A stretch of DNA of 64,000 nucleotides from JAYEHL01 sp041653935 (GTDB lineage: Bacteria > Chloroflexota > Dehalococcoidia > E44-bin15): the NCBI GenBank assembly GCA_041653935.1, contig JBAZEO010000007.1:4913-68912 (forward strand), given 5' to 3'. Under the pieces are notes generated by a model. That model made no database searches. It was not told where the DNA came from and was given only the letters and a program-made list of their open reading frames with translations. A program made the position numbers and the translations under genes. Of the stretch, positions 48,381 to 57,046 are shown in pieces (within the stretch, counting starts at the first letter, position 1; the number at the start of each line of letters is the position of its first letter).

Positions 48381-51300
48381 TGTCAAAGACATTAGATCAA
48401 TTGATAACCGAATCTAGGAGAGGCCCATCACAAACCTCTACCGGGAGGACTAAATCACTTGATGAACTCCTCAAGGAATCTAAGGGTGGTGGATCGATTG
48501 GTTCTTCCGCACTCCCGCGTCAACGTACCGAAACTACGCCTACGCCAAAGACTGGCCCGAAGGCAACCGACATCGGCAAATCGGGACTTACGAAGCTATA
48601 CGAAGGCACACTGCTTATGTGGCTAAATAATAACCATCCCGCCGACATCGGGAGTGCCATCAAAGGAATTAAGAAAGAGTTCCCTGGGCTTAGCAAATCA
48701 GATCCCGCGATAAGCAAGGTATATTCGATGTGGCGCAGGAATAACCAGCCCGTGCCATTGTCACAGCGTACCGCAACACAGGCGGAAAGAGAAATAGCAT
48801 CAGGCGCGCGTCCGTTATCCACTACTGAAAAGTTTATGGTTCAGACTACGCCGGGACAAAAACAGCGGATAGAAACAATTAAAAAAGCCGAGCATCTTGG
48901 CGAAGGTTATCAACCTACCGAAATGAGCAGTTTCGATACTTTGATGAATCTATTGTTTATGGTCGCGCCACTCGGTGAGGCCGGTAAAGCACTTGCGCCA
49001 AAGCTCGGTAAGCCCGCGCAGGTTGTGCAGGCGGTCGGTGAAAAGGTTGCTAAAGTTCCTGGTACTAAGGGTATTGCAGGACGCGCCGGTTATCGCGCTG
49101 TCACTGGTGGCGCTGAGTTTACGGCGTTGCAACCGATATTCGCCATACCGACACTCGCGCAACAAGGCCCGAAGGCTTATATCGACCAGATGATAGGCGG
49201 GTTACAGCAGGCCAATATCAATAATCCACTCATCCTGGGCGCATTCTTAAAGACCGTGCCTGCCGGAATACTTGACGTGCTGAATAAGCGCAAGGTAGGC
49301 ACTCCTGTAACTGCCGAAGAAATAGAAGCTGCCAAGAATATACATAAAGCTGTTAAGGAATACGTGAAGAAGGCGGAACCGGTTGAAGCAACACCAGAGC
49401 CTACACCTGCCACTCCCGCCGTTGTTGCGCCCAATCCTGAAGTTGCCGCCGCACGTGCACGTATACAGGCGAACAGGGCGAATGTTGAAGCTGAACCGGT
49501 AACGCCTGCTGTCGAGCCTGCACAGCCTCCGGCAGTCAAACCCACTCCTACCACCCCGGAGCCTGTGAAGCCCGTAGAGGCGAAGGCGGGAGCGAAAGAA
49601 CCGTGGGAGATGAAGTCCGACGAGTTTGCTAAGGGTGTAGACTCTTATCATGAAATGAGGACTGTGCTTGGTGATACTCCTTATAAGGCTGAAGGTGACT
49701 ATTCCGGTATGTCCCTTGAACAGGCAAAGGCTATACAGGAAATTGAATCTCGAAAATCTATTGACAGTGCAATGTGGAATAAAGCATACAATGAAGTGCA
49801 GGATGAACTACTCCAAAAGTACCCCGAATATGCCACAGAAATAAAATACGCACAAGTGGAAAGAACTGCCGATACACACCAATTGCTCGTCGAAAAAGCA
49901 TTGCGTGAAGGCAAGCGCGTACCCGATTCCGTAGTTGATGAATTCTTGGCTAATGGTGGCAAGTTACCTGAGAGCGGACTGCATCAAGAGATACAATCCA
50001 ATTACGCACCGACCGCCGCAAAACCAGTGCCGACACCCGCCGTGGCTGCTCCCGCGAAGCCGAACGTTGAGGTCGCGCCGACGCCTCGTGTCAAGACGCG
50101 GTTTACGGATGCTGCTGACGCTGCCAGGAAGCGGTTGTCTGAAATAGAGTCCGAAGCCAAGCGGAATATGCCCGAAGCCGCCAAGCGCAAGCCGGGGCAG
50201 TTGGGCGCGGTTCGCAAGATGACAAAAGAAGAATTCGACCTGCATGTTATTATTGCTGCCGACCATATAGCAAGGGGAGTCAAGACTGTCGCTGAACTGG
50301 CGAAGGTCATGGCTACTGAGGGTTATAAATTCAGCAAGGCGCAGGTGGACACTATATGGGAAGCATCGCACAAGGTTGCTAGAAGCGGAGGCGGTGCAAA
50401 CGTATCTATCAAGAATGCTACTATGGCCGAGAAGTCAAAAACACTGGGCTTAGGAGAATTGCCACAGCCTAAGAAGGTGACGGCGCAGGAACGTTCGCAG
50501 CAAGCCAGCCAACTGGTTAAAAGCGGGAAGGTGACTGGTAAGGCGTTAGTTGATGAACTCGAACAAAACATGCGACCGCTAGATAAGATCGAGGATGCTG
50601 TTGTACACGAATATCAGACGCGACTTGAAGAACAATTAGCCAAAGCGCGGGAGAGTCATGGCAATGATTCGCCGGAAATAACGGCATTGGTCAAAGAGTT
50701 TGATAGAGCAAGGCGTATTTACAAAGCTACCGGCACGGAACAAGCTCGCGCACTTCAAGCTAGATCGGTAACTACTACTCCCGAAACACTTGACCAATGG
50801 TTAGCTAAAGGGCGTGACAATCAGGGTGATGCGTTCAACAGTTCAAGACAGGATAAGGTTATAACGCTTCACGAGCGGCTTGAATCCGGTATGGCGAAGG
50901 AGAAGTCGTTAGAGCAGCAGATAAGACAGCCTAATAAACCGATGGTGGCTAAGTCTCCTGCTGACTTCAAGACTGGCACATGGGGCGCGAATAACTCTAC
51001 TATCACGGTTGCGATGCGTGATGCTGCAAGGGCGCGTAGATATGCCAAGATGACCAGTCAGTTAGGTTCTATTCCTGATCCCACAATAATAGCTGATTTA
51101 GCTATTGAGATAGGGTTTCATGTTGAGGCGGGCGTTAAGTTTACTACTGCTGCAATAAAAGCCTACCTGAAAGAGGAGTTTGCCGCAAGCGATAAAGACG
51201 TTGACGCGGCATTGGCTATAGTGAGAAAGCAGGTCGCAACCGAACGGTCGTTGGAACGCTCAATAGCTGGTAAAGAGGCTAAGTTGAGTGGAGAGTCTAA

Positions 51301-52999
51301 GCCGGTATCCGAAAAGCCTGAACTTATCACTACTCCTAAGATAGAAGCGTTAAAAGCCGAATCCACTCGGTTGAGCGAACAGATCAAGGCTATAAAAACT
51401 GCCGAACAAGAGGCTCGTAAGGCTGCCAGGGATGCAGAAAACGCTGTCTTGGCTGCACAAAAAGCCAAAGCCAAACACGTAGCCGATATTGAGAAGCAGG
51501 GGTTAAAGGCTACACAAAGAGAACTTGCGACTGAAACACGGCAGATTGCCACTCAATCCAGAATGTTGAGTGAAAAAGAGATCGAGGCGAGAAAGTATGC
51601 ACGACAGATAAAGGGAATGGAGACGCGGGCTACTAACATCAAGGCACAGATAGCGCGCGGTATGCCGAAAGAAAAGGCTGAACCCATCAGATGGACTAAC
51701 GAATGGGTGAAAGTGCATCAAGAGAATGTTAAGTTGCGGATGCAACTAGACAACATAACCTCACCTAATAAGTCACTGACACATAAATTGTGGGATGTGG
51801 CACTCGGTGTCCCGAACTCACTCATGGGAATATGGTCTGGGTTCGATGATAGCTTCCTAGGTAGACAGGGCTTGTCATTGTTATATCGCAATCCCAAAGC
51901 CTGGTTGAAGGGTTGGCCGGTTAGTCTGAAGGCCATGTTCTCTGAACGCAATACCTATACAATACATACTGCAATTACCGAAGACCCTAGATTTGCGAAG
52001 GCGCAACAAATGGGCGTAAGATACCAGTCGCCTGATGATATTCCTATGACTGGAGCAGTCGAAGAGAATGTTCGATATTTGAAATTTGCCGAAAGAATCC
52101 CATTGGCAGGAAGGTTGGTTCGACCTTGGGAAAGAGCTTATACAACAGCGGCCAACTACATCAGGCATGAAACTGCCTATGCTATCATTGACGCATTCGG
52201 AGATAGATTATCGGTAGCCGATGGTAAAGCCTGGGGTAGGCACATAAATATTTTATCCGGCTATGGAGATTTAGGCAGATTATCCTCATGGGCTCCATCG
52301 TTAAGAGGCTTGTTTGTTTCCGCAAGGAAGATGGCCGCTGACGTGCAAAGACTAACTACCTTGTTTGATCCTAATGTGCCATCTTTTATAAAGAAGGACA
52401 TGGCCAAAGTGCTCGCACGTGAAGCAGCCGCTATCACTACTATTGCATTACTGATAAACAATTCACCTTGGGGAAAACGCAAAGAGATTGAAGTTGGACT
52501 TGATATGGATTCTCCTGATTTTCTTCAGTTTAGGGTTGGCAATACTCGTTTCCCCATGACTTCGGGTGAAGCGCAAGTATTAAGGACAACATTCAAATTA
52601 TGGAAATATTCAGCAAGCTATACGCGATGGGGGACACATAAATATGGCAGTCCCCAGGCGCATGATGCACTGCTTCAGTTCCTTAGCTCGAAACAAGCTG
52701 GCGGGTTAGGTGTTGCCTCCAGATTCATCACAAAAACCGACTTCATGGGAAGACCAACTACCGACAAGGAAACATTGCGTCAAATGATAACACCGTGGAA
52801 CCTTGAGGGCGTAAGAGAAGCCTTCGTTGGAGAGGGTGCAGGAGTAGCAGCACTTGCAACAGCCACTCAATTTGTGGGCATAGGTGCGAATACCTATGCC
52901 GATACGCCGAAGAACCCGAAGAAAACGACGTTAGGTAAACCGTCAGTACCTACTCCCGCTTCATTCAAACGCAGTTTGATGCGGGGGTTACGACCATAA
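48380..52999 (+). CDS. Giant internal virion/large polyvalent-type protein, 1539 aa
   Basis: The longest gene in the window. The N-terminus has two SLDELL/TLDQLI short repeats; residues about 330-420 are Pro/Glu/Ala-rich spacer; two similar helical blocks (HIARGVKTVAELAKVM near 635 and IGFHVEAGVKFTTAAIKAYL near 910) resemble the large polyvalent protein-associated domains; a long coiled coil (about 975-1105) follows. The C-terminal 400 residues form a membrane-prone helical domain (AREAAAITTIALLIN). Possibly forms the trans-envelope DNA channel. No lysozyme motif was seen. Confidence 0.7.
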   Translation: MSKTLDQLITESRRGPSQTSTGRTKSLDELLKESKGGGSIGSSALPRQRTETTPTPKTGPKATDIGKSGLTKLYEGTLLMWLNNNHPADIGSAIKGIKKEFPGLSKSDPAISKVYSMWRRNNQPVPLSQRTATQAEREIASGARPLSTTEKFMVQTTPGQKQRIETIKKAEHLGEGYQPTEMSSFDTLMNLLFMVAPLGEAGKALAPKLGKPAQVVQAVGEKVAKVPGTKGIAGRAGYRAVTGGAEFTALQPIFAIPTLAQQGPKAYIDQMIGGLQQANINNPLILGAFLKTVPAGILDVLNKRKVGTPVTAEEIEAAKNIHKAVKEYVKKAEPVEATPEPTPATPAVVAPNPEVAAARARIQANRANVEAEPVTPAVEPAQPPAVKPTPTTPEPVKPVEAKAGAKEPWEMKSDEFAKGVDSYHEMRTVLGDTPYKAEGDYSGMSLEQAKAIQEIESRKSIDSAMWNKAYNEVQDELLQKYPEYATEIKYAQVERTADTHQLLVEKALREGKRVPDSVVDEFLANGGKLPESGLHQEIQSNYAPTAAKPVPTPAVAAPAKPNVEVAPTPRVKTRFTDAADAARKRLSEIESEAKRNMPEAAKRKPGQLGAVRKMTKEEFDLHVIIAADHIARGVKTVAELAKVMATEGYKFSKAQVDTIWEASHKVARSGGGANVSIKNATMAEKSKTLGLGELPQPKKVTAQERSQQASQLVKSGKVTGKALVDELEQNMRPLDKIEDAVVHEYQTRLEEQLAKARESHGNDSPEITALVKEFDRARRIYKATGTEQARALQARSVTTTPETLDQWLAKGRDNQGDAFNSSRQDKVITLHERLESGMAKEKSLEQQIRQPNKPMVAKSPADFKTGTWGANNSTITVAMRDAARARRYAKMTSQLGSIPDPTIIADLAIEIGFHVEAGVKFTTAAIKAYLKEEFAASDKDVDAALAIVRKQVATERSLERSIAGKEAKLSGESKPVSEKPELITTPKIEALKAESTRLSEQIKAIKTAEQEARKAARDAENAVLAAQKAKAKHVADIEKQGLKATQRELATETRQIATQSRMLSEKEIEARKYARQIKGMETRATNIKAQIARGMPKEKAEPIRWTNEWVKVHQENVKLRMQLDNITSPNKSLTHKLWDVALGVPNSLMGIWSGFDDSFLGRQGLSLLYRNPKAWLKGWPVSLKAMFSERNTYTIHTAITEDPRFAKAQQMGVRYQSPDDIPMTGAVEENVRYLKFAERIPLAGRLVRPWERAYTTAANYIRHETAYAIIDAFGDRLSVADGKAWGRHINILSGYGDLGRLSSWAPSLRGLFVSARKMAADVQRLTTLFDPNVPSFIKKDMAKVLAREAAAITTIALLINNSPWGKRKEIEVGLDMDSPDFLQFRVGNTRFPMTSGEAQVLRTTFKLWKYSASYTRWGTHKYGSPQAHDALLQFLSSKQAGGLGVASRFITKTDFMGRPTTDKETLRQMITPWNLEGVREAFVGEGAGVAALATATQFVGIGANTYADTPKNPKKTTLGKPSVPTPASFKRSLMRGLRP

Positions 53000-53006
53000 C
53001 GATAAA

Positions 53007-53029
53007 CTCTCCACGAAGGAGGGCTTTTT
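53007..53029 (+). terminator. Intrinsic terminator after the ejection genes
   Basis: ctctcc (53007-53012) and ggaggg (53018-53023) form a 6-bp stem with one G-U pair, followed by CTTTTTATT. It ends the structural operon. Confidence 0.7.
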
Positions 53030-53055
53030 ATTAACTGTTACATGGAGGGACCGAT

Positions 53056-53247
53056 ATGGGTGATGATGATCTGAGGATGGGGCAAGTAATCCAGAAATGC
53101 ACAGACCTAGATACTCGGCTTACGAATATTGAGTGCAAGGTAGACAAGATACTTGCGATAGTGAACCAATGGAAAGGGATGATAGCCGTATATGGTGGGA
53201 TCGCCGCAATCGTAGTTACCGTAGCAATCAAGCTTATTTGGAAATAG
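53056..53247 (+). CDS. XhlA-like holin/lysis protein, 63 aa
   Basis: An N-terminal heptad-rich helix (CTDLDTRLTNIECKVDKILAI) and one C-terminal transmembrane helix (about 41-60) ending with a Lys. This is the layout of the hemolysin XhlA family, which acts with holins. ATGGAGGGACC upstream. Confidence 0.7.
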   Translation: MGDDDLRMGQVIQKCTDLDTRLTNIECKVDKILAIVNQWKGMIAVYGGIAAIVVTVAIKLIWK

Positions 53248-53259
53248 GAGGAAAATAAA

Positions 53260-54069
53260 ATGGACAAATGGACAATCGTCGGCTACGCAGTCGGTATTAT
53301 ATTCAATATCAGCTTCGTAGCAGTAATGCGGGCAAAGCTATATGATAGCACTGTCGAATTCTTAAAATCCGGCAGGTTTGCATGGTTTATCGTATTCCTG
53401 TTGAGCGCCATTGAAATGGCGATAACGGGAGGCATGGAAGCACTCAAAAAACCTGACGCTTTCATGGCATTGCTTCAGGCGGCGGCGGCTTATGCTACTA
53501 CCACGCAGGCGGCTTACGCTGCCGGTAAACCGGTGTGGACGGCGGCTGTAAAGTCTGGAAATGCAGTAAAATGCCTTATTTTAGTGCTTATAGCCGTTAT
53601 GATGACTGTTTTACCGACTACAGCGCACGCCGATATGACTACTGTATATCAGGCTCAGATCGGCATGACACAGGTATCGCTCGCGAGTGTTGAATCTGTG
53701 GGTCAGATCGAACTTAATATAATCCAACCTATTGCACAGATTGATACCAGCGATGGTGGGATTATCGAGAACGTTCAGGACTTTATAGACAAGTTCGGCG
53801 GGAAGATAATTTATCTACAGAGTTTCAAAACGAAGGAAAGTTGCGCCGCTGGGGATTTGTCTTTTAAGGTCTATCAACCTCAGAAATTGCCGACTTTCAC
53901 CTTCAATGCTGACGTGATCGCGCGATTCGATGACGGTATTAAACTGAATCCTGGCGCATCTATCAACATCAATCAGGGCAATGCGGTTGTGCAATTCGGA
54001 GTCGCTTATGTGCCTGATGAACGATACAGGACAAGTTGGTTTATAAAACTTGTGGAAGTTATCAAGTGA
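53260..54069 (+). CDS. Membrane protein plus exported domain, 269 aa
   Basis: The first 85 residues have two transmembrane helices (about 5-24 and 40-60), as in phage holins, then a soluble Ala/Thr-rich part. Residues about 106-123 form a third hydrophobic stretch ending in LPTTAHADM, a signal-peptidase-like AxA site. The following 145 residues look beta-rich (IGMTQVSLASVESVGQIELN). So either a holin is fused to an exported domain, or there is an internal start for the exported one. AGGAGG precedes the ATG. Confidence 0.55.
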   Translation: MDKWTIVGYAVGIIFNISFVAVMRAKLYDSTVEFLKSGRFAWFIVFLLSAIEMAITGGMEALKKPDAFMALLQAAAAYATTTQAAYAAGKPVWTAAVKSGNAVKCLILVLIAVMMTVLPTTAHADMTTVYQAQIGMTQVSLASVESVGQIELNIIQPIAQIDTSDGGIIENVQDFIDKFGGKIIYLQSFKTKESCAAGDLSFKVYQPQKLPTFTFNADVIARFDDGIKLNPGASININQGNAVVQFGVAYVPDERYRTSWFIKLVEVIK

Positions 54070-54089
54070 CCGAACTGTAGGGGCCGGAT

Positions 54090-54123
54090 GGAGAGGTTTA
54101 CGCACTCCCTCGTAGACCTCTCC
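54090..54123 (+). terminator. Hairpin, possible terminator
   Basis: ggagaggtttacg (54090-54102) and cgtagacctctcc (54111-54123) pair over 13 positions with minor mismatch. It is followed by GTTTATAG, a weak T run. Between lysis and the DHH operon. Confidence 0.5.
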
Positions 54124-54140
54124 GTTTATAGAGGTGCAAC

Positions 54141-54362
54141 ATGCCAAATAATGATAGTGGAGTTACTCATTGCAGCGAATGTGGAGCCGTCTGTATTGTG
54201 GTCGACGGTAAACTGCAACCTGTCGGTGACACTGCTATGGCGCGGATGAATAATTATCTGCAGGAGGAAAACGGACGATTATTGAATGCGTTCGCTGAAG
54301 TCAGCAGGATAATTGATGAGCCGATAACAGGGGAGAGTTTGTTAGAGGAGTTGAGAAAATAA
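54141..54362 (+). CDS. Small Cys-containing protein, 73 aa
   Basis: CSECGAVC at residues 11-18 is a single metal-binding-like knuckle; the rest is helical and acidic. Preceded by AGAGGTGC. No family recognised. First gene of the group that includes the DHH phosphodiesterase. Confidence 0.5.
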   Translation: MPNNDSGVTHCSECGAVCIVVDGKLQPVGDTAMARMNNYLQEENGRLLNAFAEVSRIIDEPITGESLLEELRK

Positions 54363-54364
54363 TT

Positions 54365-55159
54365 ATGCCAACACCATTAGTAATTCATCACAATGATAAT
54401 GACGGGTTCTGTGCCGCCTGGTTAGCGAACAAGGCATTAACTCAAGGCGGATTAGTTCCCGAATTCTTTGAGACAAATTATGGACAGGAACCTCCAGAAG
54501 TCAAAGATCGAGATGTGTTCATACTCGACTTTTCTTACTCACGCGACGTGCTTTTGAAGCTCAAGGAGTATGCCAAGGCCTTATTGGTCATAGATCACCA
54601 CAAAACAGCTCAGGCAGCATTGGAAGGATTGGGCTTCTGCATCTTTGATATGAACAAAGCAGGTTGCCAACTGACTAGAGAATATTTCGGACTACCGCAA
54701 CATTGGATTGTTGATTATGTGGAAGATCGGGATTTGTGGAAATGGTGCTTGCCACAGTCGAAAGAAGTCAATGCGACACTCCATAGTTACCCGAAAACAT
54801 TCACTGGCTGGGATAAGATAGCATCTACTAAAATAAGTGAACTTGCTAAGGAGGGTATCGCTATACTACGTTATCAGAATAGGCTCATTGAACGCGCAAC
54901 TCTGTATCCTGAGACAATAAATATTGGTGGACATACTATACCTATAGTTAATTCCACGGTCTTGCAATCCGAGATAGCTCAAAAACTCGCTGAAGGTCAA
55001 CCGTTCAGTGCTGTGTATTCAGATAAAATTAATGGAGATCGAACATTTAGCCTACGTTCAACTGGAGACTTTGATGTATCTGAGATAGCAAAACAATTCG
55101 GCGGCGGCGGACATAAGAATGCTGCGGGATACACCATAACGCAGGTTCCAAACAGGTGA
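54365..55159 (+). CDS. DHH/DHHA1 phosphodiesterase, 264 aa
   Basis: IHHNDNDGFCAAW (motif I, residues 7-19), VFILDFSYSRD (II), LLVIDHHKTAQ (III, the DHH of the name) and VEDRDLWKW (IV), plus the C-terminal DHHA1 part with FGGGGHKNAAGYTI. Such enzymes cleave short RNAs or cyclic-dinucleotide products such as pApA and c-di-AMP with Mn. The N-terminal His cluster suggests it is active. A role in nucleotide recycling or in defeating cyclic-nucleotide immunity is inference. Confidence 0.85.
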   Translation: MPTPLVIHHNDNDGFCAAWLANKALTQGGLVPEFFETNYGQEPPEVKDRDVFILDFSYSRDVLLKLKEYAKALLVIDHHKTAQAALEGLGFCIFDMNKAGCQLTREYFGLPQHWIVDYVEDRDLWKWCLPQSKEVNATLHSYPKTFTGWDKIASTKISELAKEGIAILRYQNRLIERATLYPETINIGGHTIPIVNSTVLQSEIAQKLAEGQPFSAVYSDKINGDRTFSLRSTGDFDVSEIAKQFGGGGHKNAAGYTITQVPNR

Positions 55160-55162
55160 AAT

Positions 55163-55615
55163 ATGAAAACAATACCAATCGATCGAGCCGAACTTGTCAG
55201 ACGGATGAATGCTTGCTTCGGCGTCGTAAAGTACCGACTCGGAAGCAAGCCGAATCTGTATCATCTTCCACCTGCGTTCAAGACTTCGGATTGCAGTGGG
55301 TTTGTACGCTGGCTGTTATTCCAAGCAAGCCATGAAACCGTCAAGATCGCGCCTGGATCGTGGTATCAGCAGGAATGGTGTAAGGCACAGGGATTCAAGA
55401 AGGTAGTGTATAAAGACGTAGCTGGACTTATGGACAGTCGTTTGCGGATAGCGTTTATTGACGGTGTCGGTAGTAAGGTGGGTCATGTTTGGTTGGTCTG
55501 TAATTCAATGACCATAGAGTGCTATGGCGGTCACGGATGCGGCAGGCGAGCGTGGGATACTCCCGTGCTGCTCAATAACGTGGATGCGACCTATGTGCTT
55601 ACTGATAAGATTTGA
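55163..55615 (+). CDS. NlpC/P60-type endolysin, 150 aa
   Basis: A cysteine peptidase that probably cleaves peptidoglycan cross-links or stems for lysis. SDCSGFVRWLL holds the catalytic Cys (C44), VGHVWLV the His (H108) and CYGGHGCG near 120-126 a third polar residue. The fold and length suit a single-domain endolysin. It starts four bases after the DHH stop. No signal peptide, so it needs a holin. Confidence 0.8.
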   Translation: MKTIPIDRAELVRRMNACFGVVKYRLGSKPNLYHLPPAFKTSDCSGFVRWLLFQASHETVKIAPGSWYQQEWCKAQGFKKVVYKDVAGLMDSRLRIAFIDGVGSKVGHVWLVCNSMTIECYGGHGCGRRAWDTPVLLNNVDATYVLTDKI

Positions 55616-55629
55616 TTTAAGGAGTTGAT

Positions 55630-56100
55630 ATGTATACAGTAGACGAATTAAAAACAAATACAGAAACACAAAAGCATATTAACAATGTGGTAAGATTTAT
55701 GACCGAATTACTCGAAGAAATTAAGTTACGTTGCGCGGATCATGACAAGAGTAAATTCGAACGTCCAGAGGTAGAAATATTCACAGTGTATACACCCAAA
55801 TTAGCCGGTTGCACCTACGGCAGTGATGAATATAAGTCTTATCTATCAGGAATGAAACCCGCATTAGATCATCATTACAATCATAATAGGCATCATCCTG
55901 AGCATTTCGCAAATGGCATAGACGGCATGACATTGGTTGACTTGATAGAAATGCTATGCGACTGGAAAGCAGCAACCATGCGACACAATGACGGCAGTAT
56001 GGATCAATCACTGGAAATAAACAAAGCCCGCTTCGGGATGTCTGACCAGCTTGTGAGCATGCTACGCAATACTGTTGAGGGAATGGATTGGAGAAGTTAA
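55630..56100 (+). CDS. DUF5662 family protein, 156 aa
   Basis: HHYNHNRHHPEHFANGIDGMTLVDLIEMLCDWKAATMRHNDG, broken into parts around residues 77-118, is characteristic of DUF5662, a His-rich family seen in phages and bacteria. The many His and Asp residues suggest metal binding, perhaps an HD-like phosphohydrolase. TAAGGAG precedes the ATG. The activity is not established. Confidence 0.7.
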   Translation: MYTVDELKTNTETQKHINNVVRFMTELLEEIKLRCADHDKSKFERPEVEIFTVYTPKLAGCTYGSDEYKSYLSGMKPALDHHYNHNRHHPEHFANGIDGMTLVDLIEMLCDWKAATMRHNDGSMDQSLEINKARFGMSDQLVSMLRNTVEGMDWRS

Positions 56101-56102
56101 AC

Positions 56103-56837
56103 ATGGAATCTATCTTTCTCCTTGTTTCGATCCTGCTTAAAGTTTTCGGCGATCCTACCGGCCAACCGCTCGCCTATACCGATACCATTGTCACTGACGC
56201 GGGCAGGACACAGGCGATATACCGGCATTGTAGCCCTTGTGAGATATTTCAGTTCAAGCCGTCCGGAAAACTCCTCTACCGATCCCTGCCAGTTGATGAC
56301 CATGAGCGGCGTTATTATCTACTTTCATCAACCGAGCAGCCATTTTTACAGGATGTGATGCGCCGAATACAACGTGACGATCAAGGCCGCGTCGACCATG
56401 TGCAGATCGACAACGACACCGCCTATGGCACAACGCCACCAAGCGAGGTCACGGGCTGGGAGTTTCATGCTTACGGACAAGGCATAGAAACCGTAACGGC
56501 GTTTGACGGCGCGGGAAACTGGACTGAATCCACACTGCGGACGCTGGATGCTCGCGGCCTGGTCACTAGGCAGTTGTCACTCACAAACGTCGGCGCGATA
56601 CAAAGCGATATCCGGTTTACGAGGGATGAGGCAGGCAGGGTTGGTGGTTTCACTTATAAGGGCGTTAGCTATACGGTTAAGTATACCGTAGACAGTAAGG
56701 GTAACTGGACGCTGGCCACCGTCACAGGCCAGCCACCAGTGATTCCGGTTGCAGCTCCGGCAGCCGCGCCGGTTCCTAAGTTGGTTGAAATACCAGGATC
56801 ATTTAGCATTCAGCGGAAGATCATCTACCCGGATTAA
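56103..56837 (+). CDS. Secreted YD/RHS-like protein, 244 aa
   Basis: A short N-terminal hydrophobic stretch (IFLLVSILLKVFG) could be a weak signal. Repeats such as GAGNWTESTLRTLDARGLV, RDEAGRVGGFTYKGVSY and DSKGNWTLATV resemble YD/RHS repeats of surface proteins. Pro/Ala-rich near the C-terminus (VIPVAAPAAAPVPK). Higher GC than its neighbours, so it may be a moron acquired from a host. It is the last plus-strand gene before the integrase. Confidence 0.55.
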   Translation: MESIFLLVSILLKVFGDPTGQPLAYTDTIVTDAGRTQAIYRHCSPCEIFQFKPSGKLLYRSLPVDDHERRYYLLSSTEQPFLQDVMRRIQRDDQGRVDHVQIDNDTAYGTTPPSEVTGWEFHAYGQGIETVTAFDGAGNWTESTLRTLDARGLVTRQLSLTNVGAIQSDIRFTRDEAGRVGGFTYKGVSYTVKYTVDSKGNWTLATVTGQPPVIPVAAPAAAPVPKLVEIPGSFSIQRKIIYPD

Positions 56838-56983
56838 GCCTGCCGTCATTTCAGCCACAGCCGCATGGCCTGCTGGCTAGAATCCGTCTGTCGGGCAGCA
56901 AGCCACCACATAGACGCGGATTGAATGCTGAGGACGTAGAAAACGATTGTGGAGCGATTTATGAGGTTTGGCGGGTATGAATG

Positions 56984-57037
56984 AATGCTTGCATTATGCA
57001 CCGCACTAGCTCTTGAGGGCAACATAATACAAGCATT
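56984..57037. other. Candidate attP for the serine integrase
   Basis: aatgcttgcattatg (56984-56998) and cataatacaagcatt (57023-57037) are inverted repeats with 14 of 15 pairs, flanking a 24-base core. It lies ten bases past the integrase stop codon. Serine-integrase attP sites are about 50-bp imperfect palindromes next to the integrase gene. It could instead be a hairpin between convergent genes; no T run supports a terminator. The 150 bases before it hold nothing else that I recognise. Confidence 0.5.
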
Positions 57038-57046
57038 TGTGCCACA

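Noticed and set aside
48380..52999. Transglycosylase (T7 gp16-like) activity in the giant protein
   Set aside because: No lysozyme-like catalytic Glu motif could be located by eye.
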